Shown here: positions 51,672-59,889 of the stretch, one piece after another
Numbering within the stretch: position 1 is the stretch's first letter
Layout of the letters: each line of letters starts with the position of its first letter
Assembly (NCBI GenBank): GCA_041920465.1
Contig: JBHGXW010000024.1
Location: 42,575-106,574 of the forward strand
Reading direction: 5' to 3'
Length of the DNA stretch: 64,000 nt
From: Brevibacillus_H sp041920465
GTDB taxonomy: Bacteria; Bacillota; Bacilli; Brevibacillales; Brevibacillaceae
The notes under the pieces: generated by a model
What the model was told of the DNA's origin: nothing
What the model saw: only the letters and a program-made list of their open reading frames with translations
Database searches by the model: none
Made by a program: the position numbers and the translations under genes

Positions 51672-53067
51672 GGAAAAACGAAAATCACTGCTGAGATACT
51701 GGACTGCACGTTATTTGATCACGTTGTGTACTGGATTGCTTGTAATCGGAGTCGTCTCCACTTATTGGTTGAAATACACGGAGTCAGAGCGGCGCTTAGA
51801 TATCATGAAGCTGATGGCCGAAGAAATAGCGGATCGGATTGTTGACAGCCAAGGAAATTTGCAGATTTCGCCGTCTTTGCCGAGAATTATCGACAAGCGG
51901 CAAAGATTTTTGGGTCCGGTTGAAAAACCCATCTTAATCATTCTGGATCAAAATAAAAAAGTGGTTTTCGGGATGCCCGGCCCTTTGACAGATGAAGTAA
52001 TGCAGAATAATGCGGGTTTATTGGAGGACGAACAAAGCGTTACTGAAATAACCCTCCACCATGGCGAAAAAATGTATTCCGTGAAGCGGAAGATTGAAAG
52101 CAATAACAAAACCATTGGTTGGGTGATTCTTTTATCTCCTGAGGCAGAAATTACAAGGAATCCGGCGGAGCTGCAGCTGCTTTTTATAATGTTAGGAAGC
52201 TTGGCTTTGCTTGGTTGGGTAGTGATCTATTTGCTTACCAGAAAATTAGCCATGCCCATAAAAGAAGTGGCGGGTGCAGCCAAGCAGATCGTAGCCGGAG
52301 ACTATGACATTCATTTGAACTATAACATCAAAGAGAAAGAGATTTTTGAATTGATTCATTCCTTTAAAAACATGGCAGACCGCTTGGGCCAGTTGGAGAG
52401 GACCCGAACGGAATTATTGGCTGGGGTTACGCATGAATTGAAAACTCCTGTCACCTCCATCAGCGGACTGATTCAAGCGGTGAAAGATGAAATTGTTACC
52501 GGAGACGAAGCAAAAGAGTTCCTGGAGATATGTACGAAGGAGACCAACAAGCTGCAAAAAATGGTTGAAGACTTGCTGGATTTCAATACATTTGCTGTGG
52601 GTGAAATAAAAATCCATAAGGAACAGCAAGACATGAACTCTCTGATCCGGGAGATCACTCATCAATGGCGAATCATGCAGGAAGAATCGTTTCGTCTAAA
52701 CTTGCAATTGCCTGATCAAAGCTTCACTGCATTAACTGATCCATTGCGCGTCCAGCAGATTCTTTATAACCTGTTAAACAACGCCAAGCAGGCAATCAAG
52801 GATAACGGAATCATCGAGGTGACGTTGTACGGGGAACATGACGAAATCAGGATTAAGATAAAGGATAACGGTGTTGGAATTTCTGAAGAGGAGCAGCCGA
52901 TGGTCTTTGAGAAGTTTTTCCGCGGCGAACAAAAAAAACATAAAGTGAGAGGCTTGGGCTTGGGTTTATCATTCAGTAAATTGATGGCGCAGGCTCTGGG
53001 AGGAAACCTTCTTTTGAAGGAAAGCTCAGAATCGGGAACAACCTTTACCCTGGTTCTGCCACGATAG
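51658..53067 (+). CDS. sensor histidine kinase
   Basis: A 469-residue membrane histidine kinase. Two transmembrane helices (about residues 16-38 and 178-202) flank an extracytoplasmic sensor of roughly 140 residues. HAMP, HisKA and HATPase domains follow. The phospho-accepting His is His259 in AGVTHELKTP; the N box is YNLLNNAKQAI, and the G boxes are KDNGVGIS and RGLGLGLSFSK. The start is GTG 51658, inside the end of the response regulator (14-base overlap). The signal is unknown. Confidence 0.92.
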   Translation: MYTHKEKRKSLLRYWTARYLITLCTGLLVIGVVSTYWLKYTESERRLDIMKLMAEEIADRIVDSQGNLQISPSLPRIIDKRQRFLGPVEKPILIILDQNKKVVFGMPGPLTDEVMQNNAGLLEDEQSVTEITLHHGEKMYSVKRKIESNNKTIGWVILLSPEAEITRNPAELQLLFIMLGSLALLGWVVIYLLTRKLAMPIKEVAGAAKQIVAGDYDIHLNYNIKEKEIFELIHSFKNMADRLGQLERTRTELLAGVTHELKTPVTSISGLIQAVKDEIVTGDEAKEFLEICTKETNKLQKMVEDLLDFNTFAVGEIKIHKEQQDMNSLIREITHQWRIMQEESFRLNLQLPDQSFTALTDPLRVQQILYNLLNNAKQAIKDNGIIEVTLYGEHDEIRIKIKDNGVGISEEEQPMVFEKFFRGEQKKHKVRGLGLGLSFSKLMAQALGGNLLLKESSESGTTFTLVLPR

Positions 53068-53129
53068 CAGCTGACGGTGTGCGAAGGCATATCGTCTTTT
53101 TTCTTTTGTCCATTTTTAACAAAATTCGC

Positions 53130-53153
53130 TGACATTCTCCTGACACATTTCTT
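53130..53153 (+). promoter_or_regulatory. putative response-regulator operator (copy 2)
   Basis: TGACATTCTCCT followed by GACACATTTCTT, 62-85 bases before the adaptor gene start. It matches copy 1 at 21 of 24 positions. Confidence 0.55.
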
Positions 53154-53214
53154 GCGTATAGTTGGTCCAGAAGTACTTCAGCTAATCTGGATGGTTTTGG
53201 AGGGAATGTGAAAA

Positions 53215-54744
53215 ATGAACGGAGTTGTCAGAGAAAAATTGTTTTTTTCTCTTAAGAACAAAACCCAAAAAAAGCTCATTCTAATCGGATTATCGGTATT
53301 CTTGCTTGGCGGAATGGGAGTTTTTGCGTATGAAAAATGGGCGTCCCCACAAAAATCATCTACATTTACGCAAGCGGTGTCTGTCAAACGAGGGGATGTA
53401 ACAGAAAGCATTTCGGCATCAGGTACAGTCCAGGCATCCAAACGAATAACCTTATCACCTTCAGAGAGCGGAAAACCCATTACATCCATTAACGTAAGAA
53501 TCGGCGATCATGTAAAAGCTGGTCAGATTCTTGCTACCCTGGACGATTCCGACGCCAAGATTCAATTGAAATCTGCCGAAGCCAATCTCCTTTCTGCCAA
53601 AGCGCATTTGGCAGAGGCAGAAAAGACCAAAACTGCCGAAGAGATGAAAGCTCTTCAGGCAAACTTGAATCAGGCAAAGGCTGCTTTAGATATGGCCAAG
53701 AACGGTTACGATACACAAAAAGCCCGTTACGATCTGGAGAAGGCAAAAACAAGTTTGCAAAATGCCCAAAGGACCTATCAATCCCAAAATACGCTTTATC
53801 AAGCAGGAGCCATTTCGAAAAGTGAATTCGATCAAGCGAAATTGAGTTTGGAGCAAGCGCAAAACGAGTATAATGCTGCAGTGTTGCAACATAATCAAGC
53901 GCAAGGGCAGTCAACGAGTGATTTGGAAAAGGCTCAGTCAGCTTATGAAACGGCCGTGGCGCAGTTAAATGAAGCAAAAGAGGGTCCAGATGCTTCCACA
54001 CTGCAATCGGCCCGGGCTTCCGTCGAAGAGGCAGAAGCACAATTGCTGCAGAAACAGAAGGCCTTGGCTGACTTAACAATAAAAGCGCCGATGGATGGAG
54101 TGATTATTGAAATAAATGGAAATGTGGGAGAAATTCCTGAAAATCCGTTCATTGTCATGGATAACTCCAATTCCGTCAGCCTGGAGGTACTGGCGCAAAT
54201 CAGTGAAAGTGATATCGGCAAAGTAAAAGAAGGCTTAACGGCTACATTTACATCAGAGTCTTACAGCGATAAGAAGTTTACAGGCAAGGTGTCGCTTGTT
54301 TATCCTGAAGCGACTACGGATTCTGGAGTAACGAGTTATAAGGTTCTTCTTTCCGTTGATAACAAGGATGGATTGCTTAAGACAGGAATGTCCATGAACG
54401 TCAACATTGAAGTAGGAACTCATAAAAATGTTCTGTATGTACCGGCAGCCGCATTGATCAATAAGAATGGAAAAGATGGAGTCTACCTCGCTTCCCATTC
54501 ACAATCAGGGGGCTCATCCGCTCTCCCTTATCATTTCCAATCCGTCACAATCGGTTACTACAGTTCGGATATGGTGGAAATCACCTCTGGTTTACAGGAA
54601 GGAGATCAAATTATTCTTACCTTTAATAATTCAACATCAGCCACTTCCAACAACAAACAAAACAGAATGAACGGGTTCCCTGGATTCGGCGGCATGGGAG
54701 TTCCACCAGGTGGGGGGATTGGCGGTGGCCCGAGAGGAAACTAG
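53215..54744 (+). CDS. MacA/YknX-like efflux adaptor
   Basis: A 509-residue membrane fusion protein. It has an N-terminal transmembrane helix (residues 22-40), the first lipoyl half-motif GKPITSINVRIGDHVKAGQIL, a long Ala/Gln/Glu-rich coiled coil (about residues 105-280), the second half DLTIKAPMDGVIIEINGNVGE, a barrel domain, and an unusual Gly/Pro/Met-rich tail (about the last 25 residues). It works with the ABC ATPase and permease downstream in MacAB/YknXYZ fashion. Confidence 0.9.
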   Translation: MNGVVREKLFFSLKNKTQKKLILIGLSVFLLGGMGVFAYEKWASPQKSSTFTQAVSVKRGDVTESISASGTVQASKRITLSPSESGKPITSINVRIGDHVKAGQILATLDDSDAKIQLKSAEANLLSAKAHLAEAEKTKTAEEMKALQANLNQAKAALDMAKNGYDTQKARYDLEKAKTSLQNAQRTYQSQNTLYQAGAISKSEFDQAKLSLEQAQNEYNAAVLQHNQAQGQSTSDLEKAQSAYETAVAQLNEAKEGPDASTLQSARASVEEAEAQLLQKQKALADLTIKAPMDGVIIEINGNVGEIPENPFIVMDNSNSVSLEVLAQISESDIGKVKEGLTATFTSESYSDKKFTGKVSLVYPEATTDSGVTSYKVLLSVDNKDGLLKTGMSMNVNIEVGTHKNVLYVPAAALINKNGKDGVYLASHSQSGGSSALPYHFQSVTIGYYSSDMVEITSGLQEGDQIILTFNNSTSATSNNKQNRMNGFPGFGGMGVPPGGGIGGGPRGN

Positions 54745-54748
54745 GAAG

Positions 54749-55471
54749 ATGAAACCAGTCATTCAAATTGAAGATTTAAAAAAGAAGTACGCAATCGGAG
54801 AGCAAGAGATTCATGCGCTTCGCGGGGTAAATTTGGTGGTTGAAGAAGGGGATTTCGTAGCGATTATGGGCCCCTCCGGTTCAGGAAAATCCACGATGAT
54901 GAATATCATTGGTTGCCTAGACCTGCCAACTTCAGGGGAATTCTATCTGGACGGCTACCCCGTATCAAAAGCAGATGAAGACGAGCTTGCTGTCATTCGC
55001 AACCAGAAGATTGGCTTTGTTTTTCAAAATTTTCATCTGCTTCCCCGGACAAGTGCCGTAGAAAATGTAGAGCTTCCTCTGCTCTATGCGGGAATACCAG
55101 CGAAGGAACGGCGAGAACGGGCTATTGCCGCACTGGAAAGCGTAGGATTGGGAAATCGCCTGAATAACAAACCAAATGAACTTTCCGGTGGACAGCAGCA
55201 GCGGGTATCGATCGCCCGTGCGTTGGTAAACAATCCGGTAATTCTGCTGGCGGATGAGCCGACAGGTGCTTTGGATACGAAAACCAGTATGGAGATTATG
55301 AGTATCTTTCAGCAGTTGAACGAGGCTGGAAAGACCATCATTCTGGTTACACACGAGCCGGATATTGCGGAATATGCCAAACATATCGTGCGATTTCTTG
55401 ATGGGCAGATCGTTTCAAATGAAAAGGTAACACACAGAAGATGGGCGAACCTTGAGGAAGTGAGGATATGA
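54749..55471 (+). CDS. MacB/YknY-type ABC ATPase
   Basis: A 240-residue ABC transporter ATP-binding subunit of the LolD/MacB/YknY group. Walker A is GPSGSGKST near residue 40, the Q-loop is GFVFQNFHLLPR, the signature is LSGGQQQRVSIARAL, and Walker B is VILLADEPTGALD. It begins four bases after the adaptor stop and overlaps the permease start by four bases. Confidence 0.93.
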   Translation: MKPVIQIEDLKKKYAIGEQEIHALRGVNLVVEEGDFVAIMGPSGSGKSTMMNIIGCLDLPTSGEFYLDGYPVSKADEDELAVIRNQKIGFVFQNFHLLPRTSAVENVELPLLYAGIPAKERRERAIAALESVGLGNRLNNKPNELSGGQQQRVSIARALVNNPVILLADEPTGALDTKTSMEIMSIFQQLNEAGKTIILVTHEPDIAEYAKHIVRFLDGQIVSNEKVTHRRWANLEEVRI

Positions 55472-56685
55472 ATTTTCTGGAAAGCATACGGGTCTCATTG
55501 CGCAGTATCCGAACCAATAAATTGCGATCGTTCCTGACAATGCTTGGGATTATCATTGGGGTTTCAGCAGTAATCGCCATGGTTGCCATAGGGGAAGGGG
55601 CCTCTGCCAACGTCACTTCCCAAATTAATGGGCTGGGAAGCAATCTGTTGATTGTATCACCGGGACAGGCGAAACAAGGCGGAATCAGCTTGGGGGCCGG
55701 TTCGCTACATACGCTGACTTTGGAAGATGCGGAAGCAATCAGCAAAAATGATTCCATTTCAGGGGTCGCTCCAAGCGTAAATGGCCGGGCACAAGTGGTG
55801 TGGCGAAGTAATAACTACTCCACTTTACTGGAAGGAACAACCGAGTCGTTTCCTGAGGTCAGAAATACTCAGGTACAGCAGGGAAGGTTTTTTAACCATT
55901 TTGAAGTGAAAGGGCAATCCAATGTGGCTGTAGTGGGAACGGAAGTGATTTCCAATTTGTTTGGCAGCACGAACGCCAATCCCATCGGTCAAACCATTCA
56001 AGTCAACAAGATTCCATTTCAAATAATCGGGATCTTGAAAAGCCTGGGAAGCTCGGGGATGACCAATAATGACGACAAAATCATCATCCCGATTACCACA
56101 GCAATGAACCGATTTACAGGGAGCAAGAAGGTGGGAACCATTTACGTTTCTGCCGTATCATCTGATCAAATGGACAAAGCACAATATGATGTGCAAAGCA
56201 CGCTGAGGGCTAAACACAATTTGAGACCAAGTGAACAAGCTGATTTTCAGATCCGGTCTCAATCGGAAATTCTCAGCACTGCCCAAGGAGTTACCAGTGT
56301 GATGACAGCCTTGTTGTCCGGAATTGCCGCAATCTCCCTGGTTGTCGGAGGGATTGGAATCATGAACATCATGCTGGTCTCGGTGACAGAACGCACACGT
56401 GAAATCGGCATCCGAAAAGCGGTCGGAGCAACACGTTGGGACATCCTGCGACAGTTTTTGATAGAATCGGTTACCCTAAGTTTGTTGGGTGGAATCATCG
56501 GCATACTTTTTGGGATAGGATCAGCATTTTTGGTTGGCAAGCTAGCCAGTTTAGCAATATCAATCAGCTTATCTCCGATCATCTATGCTTTCTTGTCCTC
56601 CATGGCTGTGGGAGTCATCTTTGGCGTCTATCCAGCGCGAAAAGCGGCACGATTGAAACCTATCGATGCATTGCGTTACGAATAA
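55468..56685 (+). CDS. MacB/YknZ-type ABC permease
   Basis: A 405-residue permease with four transmembrane helices. The first helix region is preceded by LRSIRTNKLRSFLTMLGIIIGVSAVIAM, a large extracytoplasmic MacB core follows, and then the FtsX-type domain with RTREIGIRKAVGATRWDIL. MacB-type systems move substrate by mechanotransmission outside the membrane; Bacillus homologues protect against toxic peptides. It is coupled to the ATPase gene by an ATGA overlap. Confidence 0.93.
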   Translation: MNFLESIRVSLRSIRTNKLRSFLTMLGIIIGVSAVIAMVAIGEGASANVTSQINGLGSNLLIVSPGQAKQGGISLGAGSLHTLTLEDAEAISKNDSISGVAPSVNGRAQVVWRSNNYSTLLEGTTESFPEVRNTQVQQGRFFNHFEVKGQSNVAVVGTEVISNLFGSTNANPIGQTIQVNKIPFQIIGILKSLGSSGMTNNDDKIIIPITTAMNRFTGSKKVGTIYVSAVSSDQMDKAQYDVQSTLRAKHNLRPSEQADFQIRSQSEILSTAQGVTSVMTALLSGIAAISLVVGGIGIMNIMLVSVTERTREIGIRKAVGATRWDILRQFLIESVTLSLLGGIIGILFGIGSAFLVGKLASLAISISLSPIIYAFLSSMAVGVIFGVYPARKAARLKPIDALRYE

Positions 56686-56722
56686 TTGATATAAAGATAT
56701 AGAAAAGAGGTCTTTTGTTACC

Positions 56723-57202
56723 ATGAAAAAATATCGTCAACTTCATTTATGGATTGGATTACTCTGCTCGGTCTTAATATTGGTAGAATCCGTTACAGGC
56801 TTGCTTTTATCAGAGCCTTGGCTCATGGGAGGGGAAGAAAGAACAGAGAAGAGAGTGCCGTTTCAAGTCACTTCGATGAACGGGGCTTCGGGCAGTGCTG
56901 TTCCCGATGGTTCGTCGCTTTCAACCGCCTCGCCCGCGGAGAGATCACAAGAAGAAGGTTTCCAGTTCCAAAAGGAAAAAGGCGGTGCACCGCAAGGAAT
57001 GAACAGTCTCATGGGTATCATCCACGGTCTCCATGAGGGACGGATTGGCAGCACAAATGTAAAATGGTTGGCTGATTTGGCTGCAATAGCCATGATTATC
57101 CTTACCGTTACAGGAATCGCGCTCTCTGTCCAAACGCTTCGGGCCCAAAGCATCCGCAGAAAGAAACGGCTTGAAGTTTCAACTGAATCTGAAGTAAGCT
57201 GA
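56723..57202 (+). CDS. PepSY-associated TM helix protein
   Basis: A 159-residue protein with two transmembrane helices (about residues 8-30 and 113-137) around a polar extracytoplasmic loop. The opening KKYRQLHLWIGLLCSVLILVESVTGLLL and the later HGLHEGRIG are typical of short PepSY-associated membrane proteins. It follows the exporter permease by 37 bases, so it may be an accessory part of that system. Confidence 0.72.
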   Translation: MKKYRQLHLWIGLLCSVLILVESVTGLLLSEPWLMGGEERTEKRVPFQVTSMNGASGSAVPDGSSLSTASPAERSQEEGFQFQKEKGGAPQGMNSLMGIIHGLHEGRIGSTNVKWLADLAAIAMIILTVTGIALSVQTLRAQSIRRKKRLEVSTESEVS

Positions 57203-57210
57203 TTCTGCTA

Positions 57211-57245
57211 AAAGTTCTCAGGCTGCCTGAGAGCTTTCTTTTTTG
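57211..57245 (+). terminator. rho-independent terminator
   Basis: AAAGTTCTCAGG / CCTGAGAGCTTT stem with a CTG loop, followed by CTTTTTT. It closes the exporter operon. Confidence 0.88.
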
Positions 57246-57261
57246 CAGCTTTTTCTTTTGG

Positions 57262-57289
57262 ACGTATTTCCTCATCTTCCGCATAGGAT
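57262..57289 (+). promoter_or_regulatory. possible sigma-E promoter of yunB
   Basis: ACGTATT at 57262-57268 and CATAGGAT at 57282-57289 are 13 bases apart. They resemble the sigma-E -35 and -10 elements (about ATATT and CATACAAT). yunB is a sporulation gene of the mother-cell line in B. subtilis. The match is partial. Confidence 0.4.
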
Positions 57290-57314
57290 TGTACTATGGT
57301 AGGAGGTGGCGAGG

Positions 57315-57659
57315 ATGGCTGTGTTTCGCACACGCAGGCGATTTCAGAGTCCCATGACACAGACAAAAGCGATTTTCTTCGCCTTTGTCATTACCGTTGC
57401 CCTGACGATCCAATCGTTGGTATGGCTGGAGAAGCGGCTGGAACCAACGCTGCTGATCCTGGCCTCAGAAAAAGCAGAGCAGCTTGCCAAGCAGGCAATA
57501 AGCGATGCCGTGACGAAGCGGATAGCCCAGCAAGGAGTAGACTTCAACGAGATCGTCCACATGGAGAAGGATCGCAACGGACGGATACAGGCCGTTGATT
57601 TTAACTTTAAGGAGTACTCCCGGATTGTCGGGGAAGCGAGTTACACCATAGAGATATAA
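57315..57659 (+). CDS. yunB: sporulation protein YunB, 5' part, interrupted
   Basis: A 114-residue ORF that matches the N-terminus of YunB: a basic start (FRTRRRF), one transmembrane helix (residues about 20-38), then EPTLLILASEKAEQLAKQAISDAV and DRNGRIQAVDFNFKEYSRIVGEAS. Full YunB is about 250 residues. Here the frame stops at 57657-57659, five residues after the last native-looking codons, and a serine recombinase gene begins on the other strand ten bases later. The gene is therefore split by the element. AGGAGGT at 57301 sets the start at ATG 57315. YunB is a mother-cell sporulation protein; the missing 3' half should lie beyond the window. Confidence 0.82.
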   Translation: MAVFRTRRRFQSPMTQTKAIFFAFVITVALTIQSLVWLEKRLEPTLLILASEKAEQLAKQAISDAVTKRIAQQGVDFNEIVHMEKDRNGRIQAVDFNFKEYSRIVGEASYTIEI

Positions 57660-57662
57660 AAA
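57630..57662. other. left attachment junction of the prophage-like element
   Basis: The YunB homology ends around residue 107-109 (57636-57641) and element sequence is established by 57662. The core is not definable without the right junction. Confidence 0.5.
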
Positions 57663-57690
57663 AGAGCCTCAATTAAATTCGAGGTTCTTT
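57661..57690. terminator. terminator at recombinase 3' end
   Basis: AAAGAGCCTC / GAGGTTCTTT stem with A and T runs on both sides. It overlaps the recombinase stop codon. Confidence 0.75.
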
Positions 57691-59135
57691 ATTTTTATGG
57701 TTTTGTTTTTTGTCCAAGTCTTTTGAGGTGTCTTCTCAACATCAATTGTCATGCTTTTCACTAAAACTGTAACCAGGTGTTTTTTTTGGGATGGCGTAGC
57801 ATAACTCCATACTACTTGAAGATTTTGGATCATACCAATAATTTGCTCGTCAGAAAGCGTAGCTTTATCATTACTCTCTTGCTGAAGAAGTTGTTTAAGT
57901 TCTGACTCTTTTTGGCGATCCTCTGCAATCCTCTCCCTTAGTTCTTCTATCTCGATTAACCCTTCAGCATATGCTGTTTGCCATCGTTTTCGTTTTTCAG
58001 CCAGTTTATTTAACTGATTTTCAATAGAATCTTTCGACCTTGGAGAGATTTTGCGTTTTTTGAATGCTGTTCTTGCGGCTTGGATATCGTTGTATCCATT
58101 GAGCTCTTTCAAAAAAATTTCTTCTAGCCGTTCTTCACGGACAATTGGACAATCGCATTTTTTTATTTTGACGTTTTTGCAGATATAATGCCTCATAATG
58201 TATAATTTGCCGCCATTCATTACCTTTGCGGTTTTCCCGTACATACCTTCGCCACATTTTGAACACCTAAGTACGCCTGAGAAAATAAAATCAGAAGCAA
58301 GCGCCCTTGGGTGTTTTAGCTTACGCGAATTCATCATATCTTGTACTTTTTGAAAAGTGCTCTTATCGATAATGGCATCATACACATTGTCAATTATTAT
58401 CCATTCATCAGGAGAGTTTACCTTTCTACCTCCTTTGGCATAGTTCCATCGAAGAGCTCCGTAATAAGTGTGGTTTTGAAGAATCAGTTGTATCGTTTTT
58501 TTATCCCAGTTATTTCCTTGTTTTGTACGCACGCCACGCTGATTGAGATCAATTGCTATGGAATCAAATCCCGTTCCGGTTAGATACCTTTCGAACATTT
58601 CCCTAACATACTTGGCCTCATCTTCATTAATTACCAAAGTTCCATCTTTGAGATCGAATCCGTACGGTGGGCGGCCACCAGGTCGCTTTAACTCGTTCAC
58701 CATTTGCTCCTGTCCGAACTTCACACGCTCCGCTAAGTTCTCTCTCTCCCATTGTGCCAAGGCTGCTACCAGAGTGATGAATAAACGACCTATAGCCGTG
58801 GTTGTGTCATATACCTCAGTGGCACTCTTGAACTTCACATCATAACGCTCAAATTCTTGAAGAAGTTGGTATAGGTCGAGGACGGAACGAGTTAGTCGGT
58901 CTAATTTATAAACCAACACGATATCAAAACAACGGTTTTGGAGATCGTTTATTAGCCGTTGCAATTCTGGTCGTTCAAGGTTTTTGGCACTAGCACCATC
59001 ATCAATATAGTAATCATAAATATCCCAATCTTGTGATTGAACAAAAGCTGTTAGTTTTTCACGTTGAGCGGCAATGGAGAACCCTTCTTTTGCTTGTTCT
59101 TCAGTAGAAACGCGAATATAAATGGCTGTTTTCAA
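57669..59135 (-). CDS. large serine recombinase (integrase)
   Basis: A 488-residue large serine recombinase. The catalytic domain holds the nucleophile Ser10 in YIRVSTEEQ, the motif DDGASAKNLERPELQRL, and LDRLTRSVLDLY. The recombinase domain follows (GRPPYGFDLKDG), then a zinc ribbon (LRCSKCGEGM and later CDCPIV) and a coiled-coil end. The start is TTG 59135 with AAAGGAGG upstream. Such enzymes integrate and, with a directionality factor, excise prophages and developmental elements (SprA of SPbeta, SpoIVCA of skin). Its place next to the split yunB fits that role. Confidence 0.95.
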   Translation of the reverse strand: MKTAIYIRVSTEEQAKEGFSIAAQREKLTAFVQSQDWDIYDYYIDDGASAKNLERPELQRLINDLQNRCFDIVLVYKLDRLTRSVLDLYQLLQEFERYDVKFKSATEVYDTTTAIGRLFITLVAALAQWERENLAERVKFGQEQMVNELKRPGGRPPYGFDLKDGTLVINEDEAKYVREMFERYLTGTGFDSIAIDLNQRGVRTKQGNNWDKKTIQLILQNHTYYGALRWNYAKGGRKVNSPDEWIIIDNVYDAIIDKSTFQKVQDMMNSRKLKHPRALASDFIFSGVLRCSKCGEGMYGKTAKVMNGGKLYIMRHYICKNVKIKKCDCPIVREERLEEIFLKELNGYNDIQAARTAFKKRKISPRSKDSIENQLNKLAEKRKRWQTAYAEGLIEIEELRERIAEDRQKESELKQLLQQESNDKATLSDEQIIGMIQNLQVVWSYATPSQKKHLVTVLVKSMTIDVEKTPQKTWTKNKTIKIKNLEFN

Positions 59136-59152
59136 ACAAAAATCCTCCTTTC

Positions 59153-59386
59153 TTAACATTTGTGGCTATTTGGATTGTCTGTTCTTCCAGTAAGGTAATC
59201 CAAGGAACAATCAAAATACTCAGCTAAAGCACAAAGAACCTCGATACTTGTTGCACGATAACCGGACTCCATATTGCTGAAGGATGATTTTGTGAGCCCG
59301 ATAATTTTGCCCAGTTCTTCTTGACTGAGACCACAAGCAATTCTAAGGGTTTTAACCCTTTCTCCAAAAACCTGTCTATTAAACAT
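59153..59386 (-). CDS. XRE-family regulator upstream of the recombinase
   Basis: A 77-residue Cro/C1-type HTH protein (ERVKTLRIACGLSQEELGKIIGLTKSSFSNMESG; then LCALAEYFDCSLDYLTGRTD). It ends 17 bases before the recombinase start and is on the same strand, so the two are likely one operon. A 9-bp inverted repeat in its promoter is a likely autoregulatory site. ATG 59386 follows AAGGTGGT. Confidence 0.85.
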   Translation of the reverse strand: MFNRQVFGERVKTLRIACGLSQEELGKIIGLTKSSFSNMESGYRATSIEVLCALAEYFDCSLDYLTGRTDNPNSHKC

Positions 59387-59411
59387 TTGAACCACCTTGA
59401 CAGTTTTCTTT

Positions 59412-59444
59412 AAGTGAACTATTCTAATCATATAAAGTTCACTT
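59412..59444 (-). promoter_or_regulatory. inverted-repeat operator of the XRE-recombinase operon
   Basis: AAGTGAACT (59412-59420) and AGTTCACTT (59436-59444) are perfect inverted copies 15 bases apart, directly upstream of the XRE gene. Confidence 0.65.
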
Positions 59445-59548
59445 TTAGAATACCATGAGTATACAATTATTTACAATACAATTGTTTGGCTTGGAAGCTA
59501 CTCTTGTTCCGCAATTGCAGTACATCGACACTGAGTAGACAACAAAGT

Positions 59549-59800
59549 CTACTCTGTAGTACGCTTGCTCCGTTTGCGGACAGATGGAGGAATAGGAATC
59601 CACTCATATAACTCCTCAACACGACATCCTATTACTCCAGCAATCGAGACAGCAGTTTCTAAACCCATTAATCGACGATTATGAGCATAGTCACTTACCT
59701 GTGATCTGGTCATATTCAATCGATCAACTATATCCTGCTGTGTTAAACCAGCTTCTGCAAGCCTCAGTTGGAGCAAGCATCGACCGGCCTTTACTGCCAT
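59549..59800 (-). CDS. XRE-family regulator
   Basis: An 83-residue single-domain HTH protein (LRLAEAGLTQQDIVDRLNMTRSQVSDYAHNRRLMGLETAVSIAGVIGC, then ELYEWIP) with a basic C-terminus. It is divergent from the HTH-TPR regulator at 59890; the shared 90 bases contain a palindrome. A GAGTAGAC / GTCTACTC hairpin overlaps its stop. GGAGGC precedes ATG 59800. Confidence 0.82.
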   Translation of the reverse strand: MAVKAGRCLLQLRLAEAGLTQQDIVDRLNMTRSQVSDYAHNRRLMGLETAVSIAGVIGCRVEELYEWIPIPPSVRKRSKRTTE

Positions 59801-59825
59801 GCGATGCCTCCAAAATATTTCTTTT

Positions 59826-59838
59826 TGTTATCATAACA
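59826..59838. promoter_or_regulatory. palindrome between divergent regulators
   Basis: TGTTATCATAACA, a perfect 13-bp palindrome in the region between the XRE gene at 59800 and the HTH-TPR gene at 59890. It shares the half site TGTTA/TAACA with the palindrome at 61661. Confidence 0.55.
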
Positions 59839-59889
59839 TGAAATTACTTCAAGAGATAAATTGCTGGAATCCTTCGAGGGGTGTGGATT

